Source of the DNA: Moraxellaceae bacterium
Lineage (GTDB): Bacteria > Pseudomonadota > Gammaproteobacteria > Pseudomonadales > Moraxellaceae
Assembly: GCA_029267635.1 (NCBI GenBank)
Contig: JAJUIK010000004.1
Span: forward strand, 1 to 64,000
Reading direction: 5' to 3'
DNA length: 64,000 nt
Position numbers and translations under genes: made by a program. How positions within the stretch are numbered: position 1 is the first letter of the stretch; every line of letters begins with the position of its first letter. Below the pieces are notes generated by a model. It made no database searches and had not been told where the DNA came from. It saw nothing but the letters and a program-made list of their open reading frames with translations. Shown here one piece after another: positions 55,108-64,000 of this stretch.

Positions 55108-56100
55108 ATGGCACAGGCACACATGCAACAGGTGGTGATTACTGAACCGGGTGGCCCGGAAAAACTGGCAATACAAACGACCGATATTCCGGTCCCTGCA
55201 GCCAATGAAGTGCTGGTTAAGGTCCACGCTTTTGGTCTGAACCGTCCGGATATTCTGCAACGTCAGGGACTGTATCCGATGCCGAAAGACGTCACTCCTG
55301 TTCCGGGGCTGGAAGTAGCAGGTGTGGTGGAAGCCGTTGGTAGTGACGTTAGCGAATTTAAAGTAGGTGATCAAGTCTGCGGTTTGACCAATGGCGGTGG
55401 CTATGCCGAGTATTGCGTTGTCCCGGCGAGTCAAACCTTGAGCATTCCGGCAGGTGTGAGCTTTATTCAAGCTGCAGCGATTCCGGAAACTTTCTTTACC
55501 GTTTGGGCTAACCTGTTCCAGATGGGTAAAGCCAAAGCGGGCGAAACTGTACTGATTCATGGTGGTAGCAGCGGGATCGGGACGACCGCATTGATGTTGT
55601 GTAAGGCTTTAGGCATTAAGACCTTTGCCACAGTCGGTTCAGATGAGAAAGTACAAGCAATTGCGCATTTGACCGATGCCATCAACTATAAAACCGATGA
55701 TTTCGAAACTTATATCAATGAAAAATCCGACAATCATGGTGTGGATGTCGTGCTGGATATTGTCGGTGCACCTTATTTCGAACGTAACCTGAACTTGCTG
55801 CGCAAAGATGGCCGTCTGGTTTATCTGGCATTCTTAGGCGGTGCCAAAGTCAAAGAGGCCAAATTAGGCCCGATCATGATGAAGCGTTTGACCATTACCG
55901 GTTCGACCATGCGTGCGCGGAACACGGCAGAAAAAGCGGAAATCACTCAGGGTTTAAAAGCACATGTGTGGCCGTTGTTGGCCAAAGGTGAATGTCTGCC
56001 AATGATCTACAAAACCTTTAAATTTGCCGAGACTCAACATGCGCATAGCGCCATGGATACCGGTGATCATATTGGCAAGATCGTGGTTGAAGTCATCTAA
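55108..56100 (+). CDS. NAD(P)H quinone oxidoreductase, zeta-crystallin type
   Basis: A 330-residue zinc-free medium-chain dehydrogenase. A GroES-like domain (about 1-125) is followed by a Rossmann domain with the NADPH motif HGGSSGIGTTA (about 151-161). The start MQQVVITEPGGPEKL and LRKDGRLVYLAFLGG fit the PIG3/TP53I3 subgroup of quinone oxidoreductases. Substrate not determined; quinones or enones are likely. AAGGAA lies before the ATG. It converges on trpS across 56121-56147. Confidence 0.88.
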   Translation: MAQAHMQQVVITEPGGPEKLAIQTTDIPVPAANEVLVKVHAFGLNRPDILQRQGLYPMPKDVTPVPGLEVAGVVEAVGSDVSEFKVGDQVCGLTNGGGYAEYCVVPASQTLSIPAGVSFIQAAAIPETFFTVWANLFQMGKAKAGETVLIHGGSSGIGTTALMLCKALGIKTFATVGSDEKVQAIAHLTDAINYKTDDFETYINEKSDNHGVDVVLDIVGAPYFERNLNLLRKDGRLVYLAFLGGAKVKEAKLGPIMMKRLTITGSTMRARNTAEKAEITQGLKAHVWPLLAKGECLPMIYKTFKFAETQHAHSAMDTGDHIGKIVVEVI

Positions 56101-56120
56101 TTCTATGATCTGAAAGCAAA

Positions 56121-56147
56121 AATAAACCCGCAATCAGCGGGTTTATT
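56121..56147. terminator. Bidirectional terminator before trpS
   Basis: AATAAACCCGC / GCGGGTTTATT with a 5-base loop between converging genes. Confidence 0.88.
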
Positions 56148-56161
56148 TTTAGAAAATTGAC

Positions 56162-57175
56162 TTAGAAACGGAACATGCCTAGACCGTCTTTCACTTCATC
56201 CAGGGTTTGCTGGGTGATGACGCGGCATTTTTCCGTACCTTCACGCAACACGTCCATGATGTAATCTGGATCTTTCGACAGTTCATTGCGACGTTCACGG
56301 ATTGGCCCGATCAGGTCTTTTAAAATACCTTCCAGACGTTTTTTCACCGTACCATCGCCTAAACCACCACGGCGGTAGTGTGCTTTTAATTCTTCGAGTT
56401 CTTCCTTGTTGGTGTCAAAAGCATCGAGATAGGTAAACACCACATTGCCTTCCACCTGACCTGGATCTTCAATACGCAAATGGTTCGGATCGGTGTACAT
56501 GGCATTGACCGCTTTCTTGATGTCTTTGTCGGTCGCATTCAGCACGATGGTATTGCCCAAAGATTTCGACATTTTCGCTTTGCCATCAAAGCCCGGTAAA
56601 CGGCCAACATTCGACAATAGCGCTTTACATTCCGGCAGTAAGTCACGGCCAATTTGACGGTTGACACGACGCACGATTTCATTGGTCTGTTCGATCATTG
56701 GAATCTGATCTTCACCGACCGGCACAACGGTTGCCTTGAACGCGGTAATATCCGCTGCTTGTGCCACTGGATAGCACAGGAAGCCTGCAGGAATATCACG
56801 CTCGAAGCCACGGAGCTGGATTTCAGACTTGATCGTCGGGTTGCGTTCCAAACGCGCCACAGTCACAAAGTTCAGATACAGCATGGTGAGTTCGTTCAAC
56901 GCTGGCAGACAGGATTGTACACAGATGGTGGTTTTGCTTGGGTCAATCCCGACTGCCAGATAGTCAGTTGCCACTTCAATCACGTTGCTGCGTACTTTTT
57001 CTACGTTATCCGCATTGTCGGTCAGTGCCTGTGCATCTGCTAATAAAAGATGCTGATGATGACTGTCCTGTAAACCTACACGAGAGCGTAGGGAACCGAC
57101 AAAATGTCCTAAGTGTAATTGTCCCGTGGTACGGTCGCCCGTCAAAATTACTGGGCGAGTATCTTGATTACTCAT
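56162..57175 (-). CDS. trpS: Tryptophanyl-tRNA synthetase
   Basis: A 337-residue class I enzyme charging tRNA-Trp. The HIGH-type motif is HLGHFVGS (about 21-28) and the KMSKS loop is KMSKSLGN (about 198-205). Length is close to E. coli TrpS. The frame starts four codons earlier at a TTG; the ATG at 57175 is the usual start. It converges on the quinone oxidoreductase gene. Confidence 0.96.
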   Translation of the reverse strand: MSNQDTRPVILTGDRTTGQLHLGHFVGSLRSRVGLQDSHHQHLLLADAQALTDNADNVEKVRSNVIEVATDYLAVGIDPSKTTICVQSCLPALNELTMLYLNFVTVARLERNPTIKSEIQLRGFERDIPAGFLCYPVAQAADITAFKATVVPVGEDQIPMIEQTNEIVRRVNRQIGRDLLPECKALLSNVGRLPGFDGKAKMSKSLGNTIVLNATDKDIKKAVNAMYTDPNHLRIEDPGQVEGNVVFTYLDAFDTNKEELEELKAHYRRGGLGDGTVKKRLEGILKDLIGPIRERRNELSKDPDYIMDVLREGTEKCRVITQQTLDEVKDGLGMFRF

Positions 57176-57377
57176 TATTGATTCCAAAAGGTAGGGTTAC
57201 TACAGCATTCATCTAAAGAATGCCAATATTGTAAGGGATAAAATCTGGATTGGGGGGCTAGCGTAAATACAGACACCAGAAAAAATCTAAAAAAACAGTT
57301 TATTCATACAAAGCTGATATATAAAACCAAGCAGGCGCTTTAAAATGCCTGAATAAATAAGACACTAGGAATATAAC

Positions 57378-58298
57378 ATGGCGAGCAGCTTACTTTTACT
57401 GTTAGATGATATTGCAACGATTTTGGATGACGTGGCCATGATGAGCAAAATGGCCACCAAAAAAACTGCGGGGGTTTTGGGGGATGACCTGGCTTTGAAT
57501 GCGCAGCAGGTCAGTGGCATTCGTGCTGATCGTGAGTTGCCTGTGGTTTGGGGCGTGGCGAAAGGTTCTTTTATTAACAAACTGATTCTGGTTCCGTTGG
57601 CCTTGTTGATCAGTGTGGTAGCACCGTGGCTGATCAGTCCGCTGTTGGTGATTGGTGGTTTGTTTCTATGTTATGAAGGTGTGGAAAAAGTCATCCACTC
57701 CCTGCACAAGAAAAAGCCCCATACGGCTGAAGAAGCCAAAGCCGAGCTGATTCAGGAAGAATTTGACATGGAAGCTTTTGAAAAGGACAAAATCAAAGGG
57801 GCGGTACGCACCGATTTTATCCTGTCGGCGGAAATTGTGGTGATTACTTTAGGTACGGTGGCAACAGCAACTTTTCTGACAAAAGTTTCTGTGCTCAGCG
57901 TGATTGCTATTCTGATGACGGTGGGGGTGTATGGGCTAGTTGCGATGATTGTAAAAATTGATGACTTGGGTTTGTATCTGTCACAACAACATGCACAAAT
58001 GAAACAAAATATAGGTCGTGCTTTACTGGCTTTTGCGCCAATCTTAATGAAAACCCTATCGATTGTGGGAACGGTTGCCATGTTCTTGGTCGGCGGTGGG
58101 ATTATTAGTCATGCTGTACCCTTGATTCATCATTTTACTGAAGATACGGTAAACAGTGCAGAGTTGATCCCGAATGTCGGCAATGTGATTGGTGCGATTA
58201 CGCCAACGCTTTTGAATTTGGGCTTGGGCTTGGTTGCCGGTTTTCTGGTGCTGGTATTGGTAGGTATAGTACAAAAATTCTGGCCAAAATCTTCTTAA
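57378..58298 (+). CDS. YedI/DUF808 family inner-membrane protein
   Basis: A 306-residue membrane protein. The N-terminal [20 protein letters not shown] and [20 protein letters not shown] are characteristic of YedI/DUF808. Membrane helices lie at about 68-98, 155-200 and 215-300, with a charged cytoplasmic loop near 108-145. The function of the family is unknown. AGGAAT before the ATG is a fair ribosome site. YpfJ follows after 63 bases on the same strand. Confidence 0.9.
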   Translation: MASSLLLLLDDIATILDDVAMMSKMATKKTAGVLGDDLALNAQQVSGIRADRELPVVWGVAKGSFINKLILVPLALLISVVAPWLISPLLVIGGLFLCYEGVEKVIHSLHKKKPHTAEEAKAELIQEEFDMEAFEKDKIKGAVRTDFILSAEIVVITLGTVATATFLTKVSVLSVIAILMTVGVYGLVAMIVKIDDLGLYLSQQHAQMKQNIGRALLAFAPILMKTLSIVGTVAMFLVGGGIISHAVPLIHHFTEDTVNSAELIPNVGNVIGAITPTLLNLGLGLVAGFLVLVLVGIVQKFWPKSS

Positions 58299-58361
58299 GC
58301 TAAGCGGCTCTTCGATTTTAGCCAAAATCAAACTCCGATAAATAATACAAGGATCAGAATT

Positions 58362-59261
58362 ATGCGTTGGAAAGGTCGTCGAGTCAGTACAAATTTGGAA
58401 GACCGTCGTGGCGGAGCTGGGGTCAAGGCTGGCGGCATCAGTATTCTGGGCCTGATCGTGGCTTTTGTGGCCTGGAAATTTTTTGGTGTTGATCCGCAAC
58501 AGGCTTATCAGGCGACCCAACAGGTCACAGCTCAACAATCTACTGCGTCACCGCTGGAAAATCCCACACCGGAACAACAGGAAGCCGCAAATTTTGTCGG
58601 TACCATCTTGGCAGATACCGAAGATACCTGGACACCGATTTTTCAACAGATGGGTGCTCAGTACCAATCACCCAAGCTGGTGTTGTTTAGTGGTGTGGTG
58701 AATTCTGGCTGTGGTACGGCCCAATCCGCGATGGGGCCATTCTATTGCCCGACAGATCAGAAAGTTTATATTGATACCAGTTTTTTCCAGCAGATGCGCC
58801 AAGAGCTTGGGGTATCCGGTGAGCAGAACCAGACCGAACTGTCCCGACAGGATCAGGCGGGTGATTTTGCCCAGGCCTATGTGATTGCACATGAGGTGGG
58901 GCATCATATTCAAACCATTACCGGAATTTCCGGACAAGTGCAGCAGCAACGCAGTCAGGTCGGGCAGGCTGAAGGCAACCAGCTCTCGGTACGACAGGAG
59001 CTACAGGCGGACTGTTTTGCTGGTATCTGGGCGCATCATAATCAGCAGCGCACCCAGTTCTTAGAACAGGGGGATATTGCCGAAGCCATGGATGCAGCGC
59101 ACAAAATTGGTGATGACTATCTGCAAAAACGTTCAACTGGACAGGTCGTTCCTGACAGCTTTACCCATGGCAGCAGTGCACAACGCCAGCGCTGGTTTGA
59201 TCGTGGTTTGCAAAGTGGTGAGATGCAGCAATGTGATACTTTTACCGCGCGTAACTTATAG
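58362..59261 (+). CDS. ypfJ: YpfJ family neutral zinc metallopeptidase
   Basis: A 299-residue YpfJ family protein (KPN_02809 type). A short basic cytoplasmic N-terminus (MRWKGRR) precedes one membrane helix (about 22-42), then a periplasmic domain with the zinc motif HEVGH at 177-181. A downstream LQADCFAGIW (about 213-222) supplies the third ligand region. The substrate is unknown. AAGGATCAG before the ATG gives a good ribosome site. Confidence 0.88.
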   Translation: MRWKGRRVSTNLEDRRGGAGVKAGGISILGLIVAFVAWKFFGVDPQQAYQATQQVTAQQSTASPLENPTPEQQEAANFVGTILADTEDTWTPIFQQMGAQYQSPKLVLFSGVVNSGCGTAQSAMGPFYCPTDQKVYIDTSFFQQMRQELGVSGEQNQTELSRQDQAGDFAQAYVIAHEVGHHIQTITGISGQVQQQRSQVGQAEGNQLSVRQELQADCFAGIWAHHNQQRTQFLEQGDIAEAMDAAHKIGDDYLQKRSTGQVVPDSFTHGSSAQRQRWFDRGLQSGEMQQCDTFTARNL

Positions 59262-59588
59262 TCTAATGTAGTCTCAGATGATCCAGAAAACCCCAACAAT
59301 CGGGGTTTTTATCATTTAAGAGGGTGTCATTTCATCGTAAGAATAAAGGTCTTGCGGAGATTCATTTTAAGGTCGTGAATCTTTTGTCGTGTGGTATTGA
59401 AGATTAAATCCACCTTGTCAGGAGGTGGGAGTTGGTCAGCGTAATCTCTTGCTGAAAGAGAGAAGAATATAAAAAATGATAAAAATTTACTGTTGATTCT
59501 GCTGGTTTGTAACAAAAATTGTTCTACACTAAATGCTGATTTTCACCCGTGATCATGCTGGCATGATGACTCGCACCGGACAGGGGAT
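59262..59588. other. Intergenic region before the antiporter gene
   Basis: 327 bases containing the terminator candidate at 59287-59310 and otherwise AT-rich sequence; the antiporter promoter should lie here but is not clear. Confidence 0.5.
59287..59310 (+). terminator. Intrinsic terminator after ypfJ
   Basis: AAAACCCC / GGGGTTTT with a 7-base loop and a following T-run. Confidence 0.75.
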
Positions 59589-61088
59589 ATGGGCAATTTT
59601 TTCTATTTACAAGCCTTTACCGTTATTTTTGCGCTTTCAATTGCAACGACTATTTTTAACAAACGTATTTTAGGTTTTCCTCAAGCGATCGGTGTGCCCC
59701 TGGTTTCGGCAATTTTTGTCTTTATTCTGCAATGGGGCGCGAGTCTGCTCAATGGTAATCAGTTTATTACCATCAATATCCACAATATTGAAGAAGCAGT
59801 TCGGCATATCGATTTTTATGATTTCCTGATCAATGGTGTGATCTGTTTTATCCTGACTTCATCCGCGCTGAAGTTTAAAATTTCTGATTTAAGAAGTCAT
59901 TGGAAACCGATTGGTATTCTGGCCAGTATTGCACTGGTGCTGTGTGCAGTGTCTTTTGCCGGCATGGTCTATGGTTTTCAACTGTTGCTGGGCAATCCTG
60001 TTCCTATTCTGGTGCTGTTACTGTTGGGTGCAGCGCTTGGTGCAACAGACCCGATCGGGATTAAAGGAGTGCTAAGTTCAGTACGTGCACCGCATCATTT
60101 AATCATCAAGCTGGAAGGTGAATCTTTATTTAACGATGCCATGTGTATCGCTTTGTTTATGACCCTGCTTTATGTGTTGCAGGGTGAGCATTTCTCCTTG
60201 ATTGGTACCTTAGAAACCTTGTTGTATGAAATTGTGGTGGCGATCATCATTGGTTGGGGTTTTGGTCAGGCGATCTTACGTTTGTTACGCGGTAAGCATG
60301 AAATGGAGTCGCTGATTTTGACCACCGCGTTATTGGCCTGTGGTTCCTATTTAGTGGCTTTACTTGCCCACGCATCCGCACCAATCGCCTGTGTGATTGG
60401 TGGATTAATTGTTGGTAACCGCTGGAAGGAAATCCTGCATGAACGGGAAATCCGGGAAATCAATCACTTCTGGCATACGGTAGAAGGCATTATCAACTCG
60501 TTCCTGTTTACGTTAATTGGTCTGGAACTGTTTATTCTGGATTTAAGTATCAGCCTGATTTTGGGCGGAATTGTGGCTTTCTTGGTACTGCATCTTTCAC
60601 GCTTTGCAGCCAACTACTTGTCCTTTGCTTTTTTTCCGTCTTTCCGCACCAAAAGTTACAATGGCAGTCTGGCCATTTTATCTTGGGGCGGGGTGCGTGG
60701 TGGGATTTCACTGGCCTTGATTCTCGCAGTGGCCAATGTACCGCAATTACGCCCGTATAGCAGTATTCTAATTGGTTATGCTTTCATCAGTGTATTACTG
60801 TCCGGTATTGTCTGTGGTCTGGGCCTACCGGCGGTGATGAATGCTTTTTATTACAATCCGCATGAGGAAACTGACGGTTTTAAAGGCTGGTATCAGCGGT
60901 TGTGCAATAAGATGAACCGCAAAGGCTTTAAGTATATTGTGGGGGAAGACGCGCAGGGTAATGAAACCATCAGCGTGTATCATCCGGAAACCCTAATGGA
61001 TGTGAAAGCGGATGATGGGGTGACGGTGGTGTATCATCCGGAAAAAATGCAGGAAGTACAGCGTCTGGAAAATCCGAATAATTTCTGA
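59589..61088 (+). CDS. CPA1 family Na+/H+ antiporter (NhaP type)
   Basis: A 499-residue antiporter with about twelve or thirteen membrane helices. The ion-binding region has ATDPIGIKG and ESLFNDAMCIA (around 155-190), typical of CPA1/NhaP proteins. A cytoplasmic C-terminal tail of about 85 residues has two YHPE motifs (about 459 and 480) that look like a repeated unit. It exchanges Na+ or K+ for H+ across the inner membrane; which ion is not readable. AGGGG is very close to the ATG. Confidence 0.88.
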   Translation: MGNFFYLQAFTVIFALSIATTIFNKRILGFPQAIGVPLVSAIFVFILQWGASLLNGNQFITINIHNIEEAVRHIDFYDFLINGVICFILTSSALKFKISDLRSHWKPIGILASIALVLCAVSFAGMVYGFQLLLGNPVPILVLLLLGAALGATDPIGIKGVLSSVRAPHHLIIKLEGESLFNDAMCIALFMTLLYVLQGEHFSLIGTLETLLYEIVVAIIIGWGFGQAILRLLRGKHEMESLILTTALLACGSYLVALLAHASAPIACVIGGLIVGNRWKEILHEREIREINHFWHTVEGIINSFLFTLIGLELFILDLSISLILGGIVAFLVLHLSRFAANYLSFAFFPSFRTKSYNGSLAILSWGGVRGGISLALILAVANVPQLRPYSSILIGYAFISVLLSGIVCGLGLPAVMNAFYYNPHEETDGFKGWYQRLCNKMNRKGFKYIVGEDAQGNETISVYHPETLMDVKADDGVTVVYHPEKMQEVQRLENPNNF

Positions 61089-61197
61089 TTGAGGGTATTC
61101 ATCCAGAAACTTGCCTTGCAAATCATTAAAGATACAGTCTCAGCGCACTCATGTTCCTCATCCTGATTGGCGGATGAGGAGTCAGGAGGTAGATTAA

Positions 61198-61635
61198 TTA
61201 GCGGACGATCAGGACCGGACGTGCTGTTTCATTCAGTACGCCCTGAGCGACACTGCCCAAAATGAATTTTTTCAAACCACTGCGGCCATGTGAACCCATC
61301 ACAATCAGATCTGCCTGCAATTCTTCTGCGGCTTTCACAATTTGCTCTTTCACGGATTCGCCTTCAAGCAGTCTGGTTTCTACTGCAATGCCGGCAGTTT
61401 CAAATTTCTGTTTGGCCTGTTCCAGGTTTTTCAGTAAATAAGTACGCGCACGTTCGATCAAATCATTGGTTTTGCCGGTACGGATATATTCATCTGCGAT
61501 ATAGGGATCTAACATCAGTACATCAACGACGGTAATTTGACTGCCAAAGGCTTTGGCAAATTGAACGGCTTGGTCTACAGCCAGAAAAGCCGTTTCTGAG
61601 CCATCAATGGGAACTAAAATGTGTCGATAAGTCAT
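61198..61635 (-). CDS. Universal stress protein UspA family
   Basis: A 145-residue single Usp domain. The ATP-binding motif GSHGRSGLKKFILGS (G-2x-G-9x-GS) is near 113-127. It should form a cytoplasmic dimer that binds ATP. It ends in the usual ARPVLIVR. AAGGAAAAT before the ATG is a good ribosome site. It stands alone, facing the antiporter gene. Confidence 0.93.
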   Translation of the reverse strand: MTYRHILVPIDGSETAFLAVDQAVQFAKAFGSQITVVDVLMLDPYIADEYIRTGKTNDLIERARTYLLKNLEQAKQKFETAGIAVETRLLEGESVKEQIVKAAEELQADLIVMGSHGRSGLKKFILGSVAQGVLNETARPVLIVR

Positions 61636-61767
61636 TTCTATTTTCCTTGTTCTACTGCAATGGATGAAGCCATTTTTTCCTTATTCAGTGTAGCTTTAAA
61701 GCCGATAAAGACGAAATATAAATTATATTTCTGCCACTAAAGTTAGCCTGTGAGATTAGCAGATTTT

Positions 61768-62385
61768 TTATTGTTGCAGATGTTGGATCAGTGCGCTCAA
61801 ATCATCGGACTGCAATAATTCACTCATGGCTAAAATTTGCTTTTCATCGCGCTCATACAGTTTAAGTGCCAATAGTTTTTCTATATCGTCCGTTGGAAAA
61901 CGATATTTAATGAGCTGTGCGGGTGAACCCGCCACAATCGCATAAGGAGGGACATCTTTGGTGACCACGCTGCCTGCTGCCACGACACAACCTTCACCCA
62001 AATGTATGCCGGGCATAATCATGGCCCGACTGCCAATCCAGACGCCATCTTCAATGATGGTATCACCGGCGGGGACAAAACTTTTGGTATTAAAGGGGTA
62101 GCTGGAAATCCAGTCGTGACGATGCAGCTGGTTGCCGCCCATCATAATGATACATTCGGTGCCAAAACAGACAAAGTTGCCAATACGCAGTTGATCCACC
62201 GGTTTTTTCGCAGTTGATTTTTTGTCATGTAAATAGCGTACTGCACAGCGTTCAAAGCCTTGATCCCAATAGGCACTGTAATAACTGTAATTGCCCTTGA
62301 TCTGGATATTGGGGTTTTTTACTGTTTTCGACAGAAATTCGAACTCACACCAGTGTTTGACCGGAGAGTTGATCAGTGGGTCCAT
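61768..62385 (-). CDS. CatB-related O-acetyltransferase (left-handed beta helix)
   Basis: A 205-residue protein of the hexapeptide-repeat xenobiotic acetyltransferase group. The active-site region MMGGNQLHRHDWISSYPF (about 81-98) contains the candidate catalytic His, and the repeats IEDGVWIGSRAMIMPGIHLG and CVVAAGSVVTKDVPPYAIVAG follow, ending in GSPAQLIKYRF. CatB/Vat enzymes acetylate chloramphenicol or streptogramins; many chromosomal relatives have no known drug substrate. Resistance cannot be claimed from this sequence. The ATG has no strong ribosome site. Monocistronic. Confidence 0.87.
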   Translation of the reverse strand: MDPLINSPVKHWCEFEFLSKTVKNPNIQIKGNYSYYSAYWDQGFERCAVRYLHDKKSTAKKPVDQLRIGNFVCFGTECIIMMGGNQLHRHDWISSYPFNTKSFVPAGDTIIEDGVWIGSRAMIMPGIHLGEGCVVAAGSVVTKDVPPYAIVAGSPAQLIKYRFPTDDIEKLLALKLYERDEKQILAMSELLQSDDLSALIQHLQQ

Positions 62386-62612
62386 GGGAAAAGTACGCCA
62401 GACAAGAACAGGCTTTATTATAGCGGAAAGCGGAGAGGGAAATGCTCAGGATGGGGGAAATTCGAAGTAAGCACTTGTATGCTATTTTGTGGTAGATTTG
62501 AGATGATCCTGCCTTGAATCAGTGTAAAGGACCTCATCAGTAAATGTATGGCCCAGATCTCTGTACGGATGCTCAGATTGATAACGGAACCACGTTAAGT
62601 CTGCTGAAAAAC

Positions 62613-62636
62613 AAAGCCCCTGAAGCGAGGGGCTTT
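62613..62636 (-). terminator. Intrinsic terminator after greA
   Basis: AAAGCCCCT / AGGGGCTTT with a 6-base loop; a T-rich stretch follows on the minus strand. Confidence 0.8.
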
Positions 62637-62656
62637 CAATTCGCAATCTTTAAAAA

Positions 62657-63133
62657 TTAAAGATATTCCACGCTGACGATTTCATATTCCACTTCGCCTT
62701 GAGGTGTGGTGATTTTCACTTCATCACCTTCGCTCTTGCTGAGCAGGCCACGTGCGATTGGCGAGTTCACCGAGATTTTATTGATTTTAAAGTCGGCTTC
62801 GTCATCCCCCACGATCTTGTAGGTTTTTTGTTCTTCAGTATCCAGATTTTCAATGGTCACGGTGACACCAAACACCACGCGACCATTTTGTTCCAAATCA
62901 TGTACATCAATTACTTGCGCAGCGCCAAGTTTCCCTTCAATGTCCTGGATACGACCTTCACAGAAACCTTGCTGTTCACGTGCGGCGTGATATTCGGCAT
63001 TTTCTTTCAGGTCGCCGTGTTCACGTGCCTCAGCAATCGCCTGGGTAATACGTGGACGCTCAACTGTTTTTAGCTGATGTAATTCTTTCTCTAGGGCTTC
63101 TTTGCCTTCGGGAGTCATGGGATAACGTTGCAT
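62657..63133 (-). CDS. greA: Transcription elongation factor GreA
   Basis: A 158-residue protein with an N-terminal coiled coil (about 8-75) that carries the tip motif [16 protein letters not shown] with the acidic residues needed for RNA cleavage. A C-terminal FKBP-like domain (about 80-158, [16 protein letters not shown]) follows. It rescues backtracked RNA polymerase. Starts at ATG 63133 after GAGGGAC. It is downstream of carB, separated by a terminator hairpin (63183-63207), so it probably has its own promoter or relies on read-through. Confidence 0.96.
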   Translation of the reverse strand: MQRYPMTPEGKEALEKELHQLKTVERPRITQAIAEAREHGDLKENAEYHAAREQQGFCEGRIQDIEGKLGAAQVIDVHDLEQNGRVVFGVTVTIENLDTEEQKTYKIVGDDEADFKINKISVNSPIARGLLSKSEGDEVKITTPQGEVEYEIVSVEYL

Positions 63134-63182
63134 TTTGGTCCCTCGAAATGGTTGGGAAAATACAGTCTAAAAAATGAAAAAA

Positions 63183-63207
63183 TCCCGCCACCGATAAGGT
63201 GACGGGA
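63183..63207 (-). terminator. Hairpin terminator between carB and greA
   Basis: TCCCGCCACC pairs with GGTGACGGGA (one mismatch); on the minus strand it is followed by a T-run 16 bases after the carB stop codon. Confidence 0.75.
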
Positions 63208-63222
63208 CTTATCGGTAATGGA

Positions 63223-64000
63223 TTAACCTACAGTTTGTAAATCTTGCAAGCGGTAAACATCCATTGGCAATTTAATCGCCAAGGCTTGGCATACAGCATC
63301 GGCACCATTTAGGGTGGTGGTGTGGTACACCTTACCTTGCAGTGCAGAACGACGGATTGAGAATGAATCCTGCTGCGCTTGTTTGCCTTCAGTGGTATTG
63401 ATAATGAGGTGAATTTCGCCATTTTTCAAGCGGTCCACAATATTAGGACGGCCTTCAGTGACTTTGTTTACACGTTCACATTCAATACCGGCTGCTTTAA
63501 TCACGTCATACGTACCACCAGTCGCGATGACTTTAAAGCCAAAGTCGACCAGTTGTTTCGCAATACCGACCGCACGTGGCTTATCAGAATCACGTACGGA
63601 GATAAATGCATGTTTCACTTCACCTTCGGTTGGTAGACCTGGTAAGCGTTCATTTGAGCCAAGGACTGCTTTGTAGAATGCTTCACCAAAGGTTTTACCT
63701 ACACCCATCACTTCACCTGTCGATTTCATCTCAGGGCCAAGGATTGGGTCAACACCAGGGAATTTGTTAAATGGGAACACGGCTTCCTTCACAGAGAAGT
63801 GAGCAGGGATGATCTCTTTGGTAAAGCCTTGCGACTCAAGAGATTGACCTGCCATACAACGTGCAGCCACTTTGGCTAAAGATTCACCGATACACTTAGA
63901 AACGAATGGAACCGTACGAGATGCACGTGGGTTCACTTCCAGGATGTAAACGTCATTGCCTTTTACTGCAAACTGAACGTTCATCAAACCTACTACACCA
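63223..64000 (-). CDS. carB: Carbamoyl phosphate synthase large subunit, 3' part
   Basis: The C-terminal 258 codons of CarB, running off the right edge of the window. The second ATP-grasp domain ends with [29 protein letters not shown], and the allosteric (MGS-like) domain follows from about [15 protein letters not shown], with the pocket residues ATGGTYDVI and the [16 protein letters not shown] loop. The full enzyme makes carbamoyl phosphate from glutamine, bicarbonate and ATP for pyrimidine and arginine synthesis. The stop is at 63223-63225; greA follows. Confidence 0.96.
   Translation of the reverse strand, partial: GVVGLMNVQFAVKGNDVYILEVNPRASRTVPFVSKCIGESLAKVAARCMAGQSLESQGFTKEIIPAHFSVKEAVFPFNKFPGVDPILGPEMKSTGEVMGVGKTFGEAFYKAVLGSNERLPGLPTEGEVKHAFISVRDSDKPRAVGIAKQLVDFGFKVIATGGTYDVIKAAGIECERVNKVTEGRPNIVDRLKNGEIHLIINTTEGKQAQQDSFSIRRSALQGKVYHTTTLNGADAVCQALAIKLPMDVYRLQDLQTVG

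Noticed and set aside
59327..59515. A 62-codon minus-strand frame before the antiporter
   Set aside because: AT-rich, low-complexity peptide in a promoter region with no support.
61768..62385. A chloramphenicol resistance gene
   Set aside because: The CatB-like fold is clear, but many chromosomal relatives have no such activity and there is no mobile context.
1..64000. CRISPR arrays, insertion sequences, prophage, toxin-antitoxin or defence systems
   Set aside because: No repeat-spacer pattern, transposase, integrase, terminal repeats or known defence proteins were seen; gene content is housekeeping and accessory metabolism.

Overview
The window reads as ordinary chromosome of an Acinetobacter-type gammaproteobacterium (Moraxellaceae). 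The basis is a DcaP-type porin, the rubA-rubB-esterase-oxyR cluster described in Acinetobacter ADP1, AT-leaning intergenic DNA and many short A-run/T-run hairpin terminators shared by convergent genes. I saw no insertion sequence, prophage, integron, CRISPR array, toxin-antitoxin pair or defence island. The genus is an inference from gene content; I ran no database search.

Layout. 53-541 holds a repeated tRNA-Asp/tRNA-Val pair. 735-7221 (minus) encodes a YdcF-like envelope protein, a PepSY-flavodoxin-FNR fusion reductase behind a Fur-like box, a small membrane protein and a YccS/FUSC membrane protein. 7345-14062 carries a Bcr/CflA efflux pump, a nitroreductase, the DcaP porin, a ChrA chromate transporter, a patatin-like lipoprotein and a 58-residue small protein. 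14548-19658 has a thioesterase, a TetR-MFS-LysR run and a convergent lone MhpA-like aromatic hydroxylase. 20058-22929 is a co-directional run (CobW-type GTPase, YaeQ, MgtC, FKBP isomerase), followed by metH in convergent orientation. 27119-33118 has a PiT phosphate transporter behind a clear Pho-box-like repeat, an unrecognised 515-residue protein, a rhomboid protease, nfuA and an unrecognised helical protein. 33505-41794 has a beta-carbonic anhydrase, tesA divergent from ybbA-ybbP, a second rhomboid, mtgA and ppk1. 41847-45175 (minus) is rubA-rubB-hydrolase-oxyR. 45713-53451 has apt, a YqiA-like hydrolase, lysS, a hypothetical gene, cysDN and benE. 53638-64000 has a LysR regulator, a thioredoxin-like protein, a quinone oxidoreductase, trpS, a YedI-type protein, YpfJ, an NhaP antiporter, a universal stress protein, a CatB-like acetyltransferase, greA and the 3' part of carB.

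How genes work together. CysD and CysN form ATP sulfurylase for sulfate activation. RubA and RubB pass electrons from NAD(P)H to alkane hydroxylase, which is not in this window. YbbA and YbbP form an ABC complex of the lipoprotein-release/antimicrobial-peptide type, paired with TesA as in other proteobacteria. The PiT transporter (uptake) and Ppk1 (polyphosphate storage) both handle phosphate. CarB and GreA are neighbours as in related genomes.

No convincing undescribed multi-gene system was found. The observations most worth following are regulatory (an intrinsic terminator between rubA and rubB, a Pho box before a PiT gene, Fur-like boxes before the PepSY reductase and over the cysD promoter), a CysN tail that looks like the linker of a lost APS-kinase fusion, and a few conserved-looking proteins without a recognisable family. 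Several start codons were moved inward from the longest reading frame; each case is explained in its entry.
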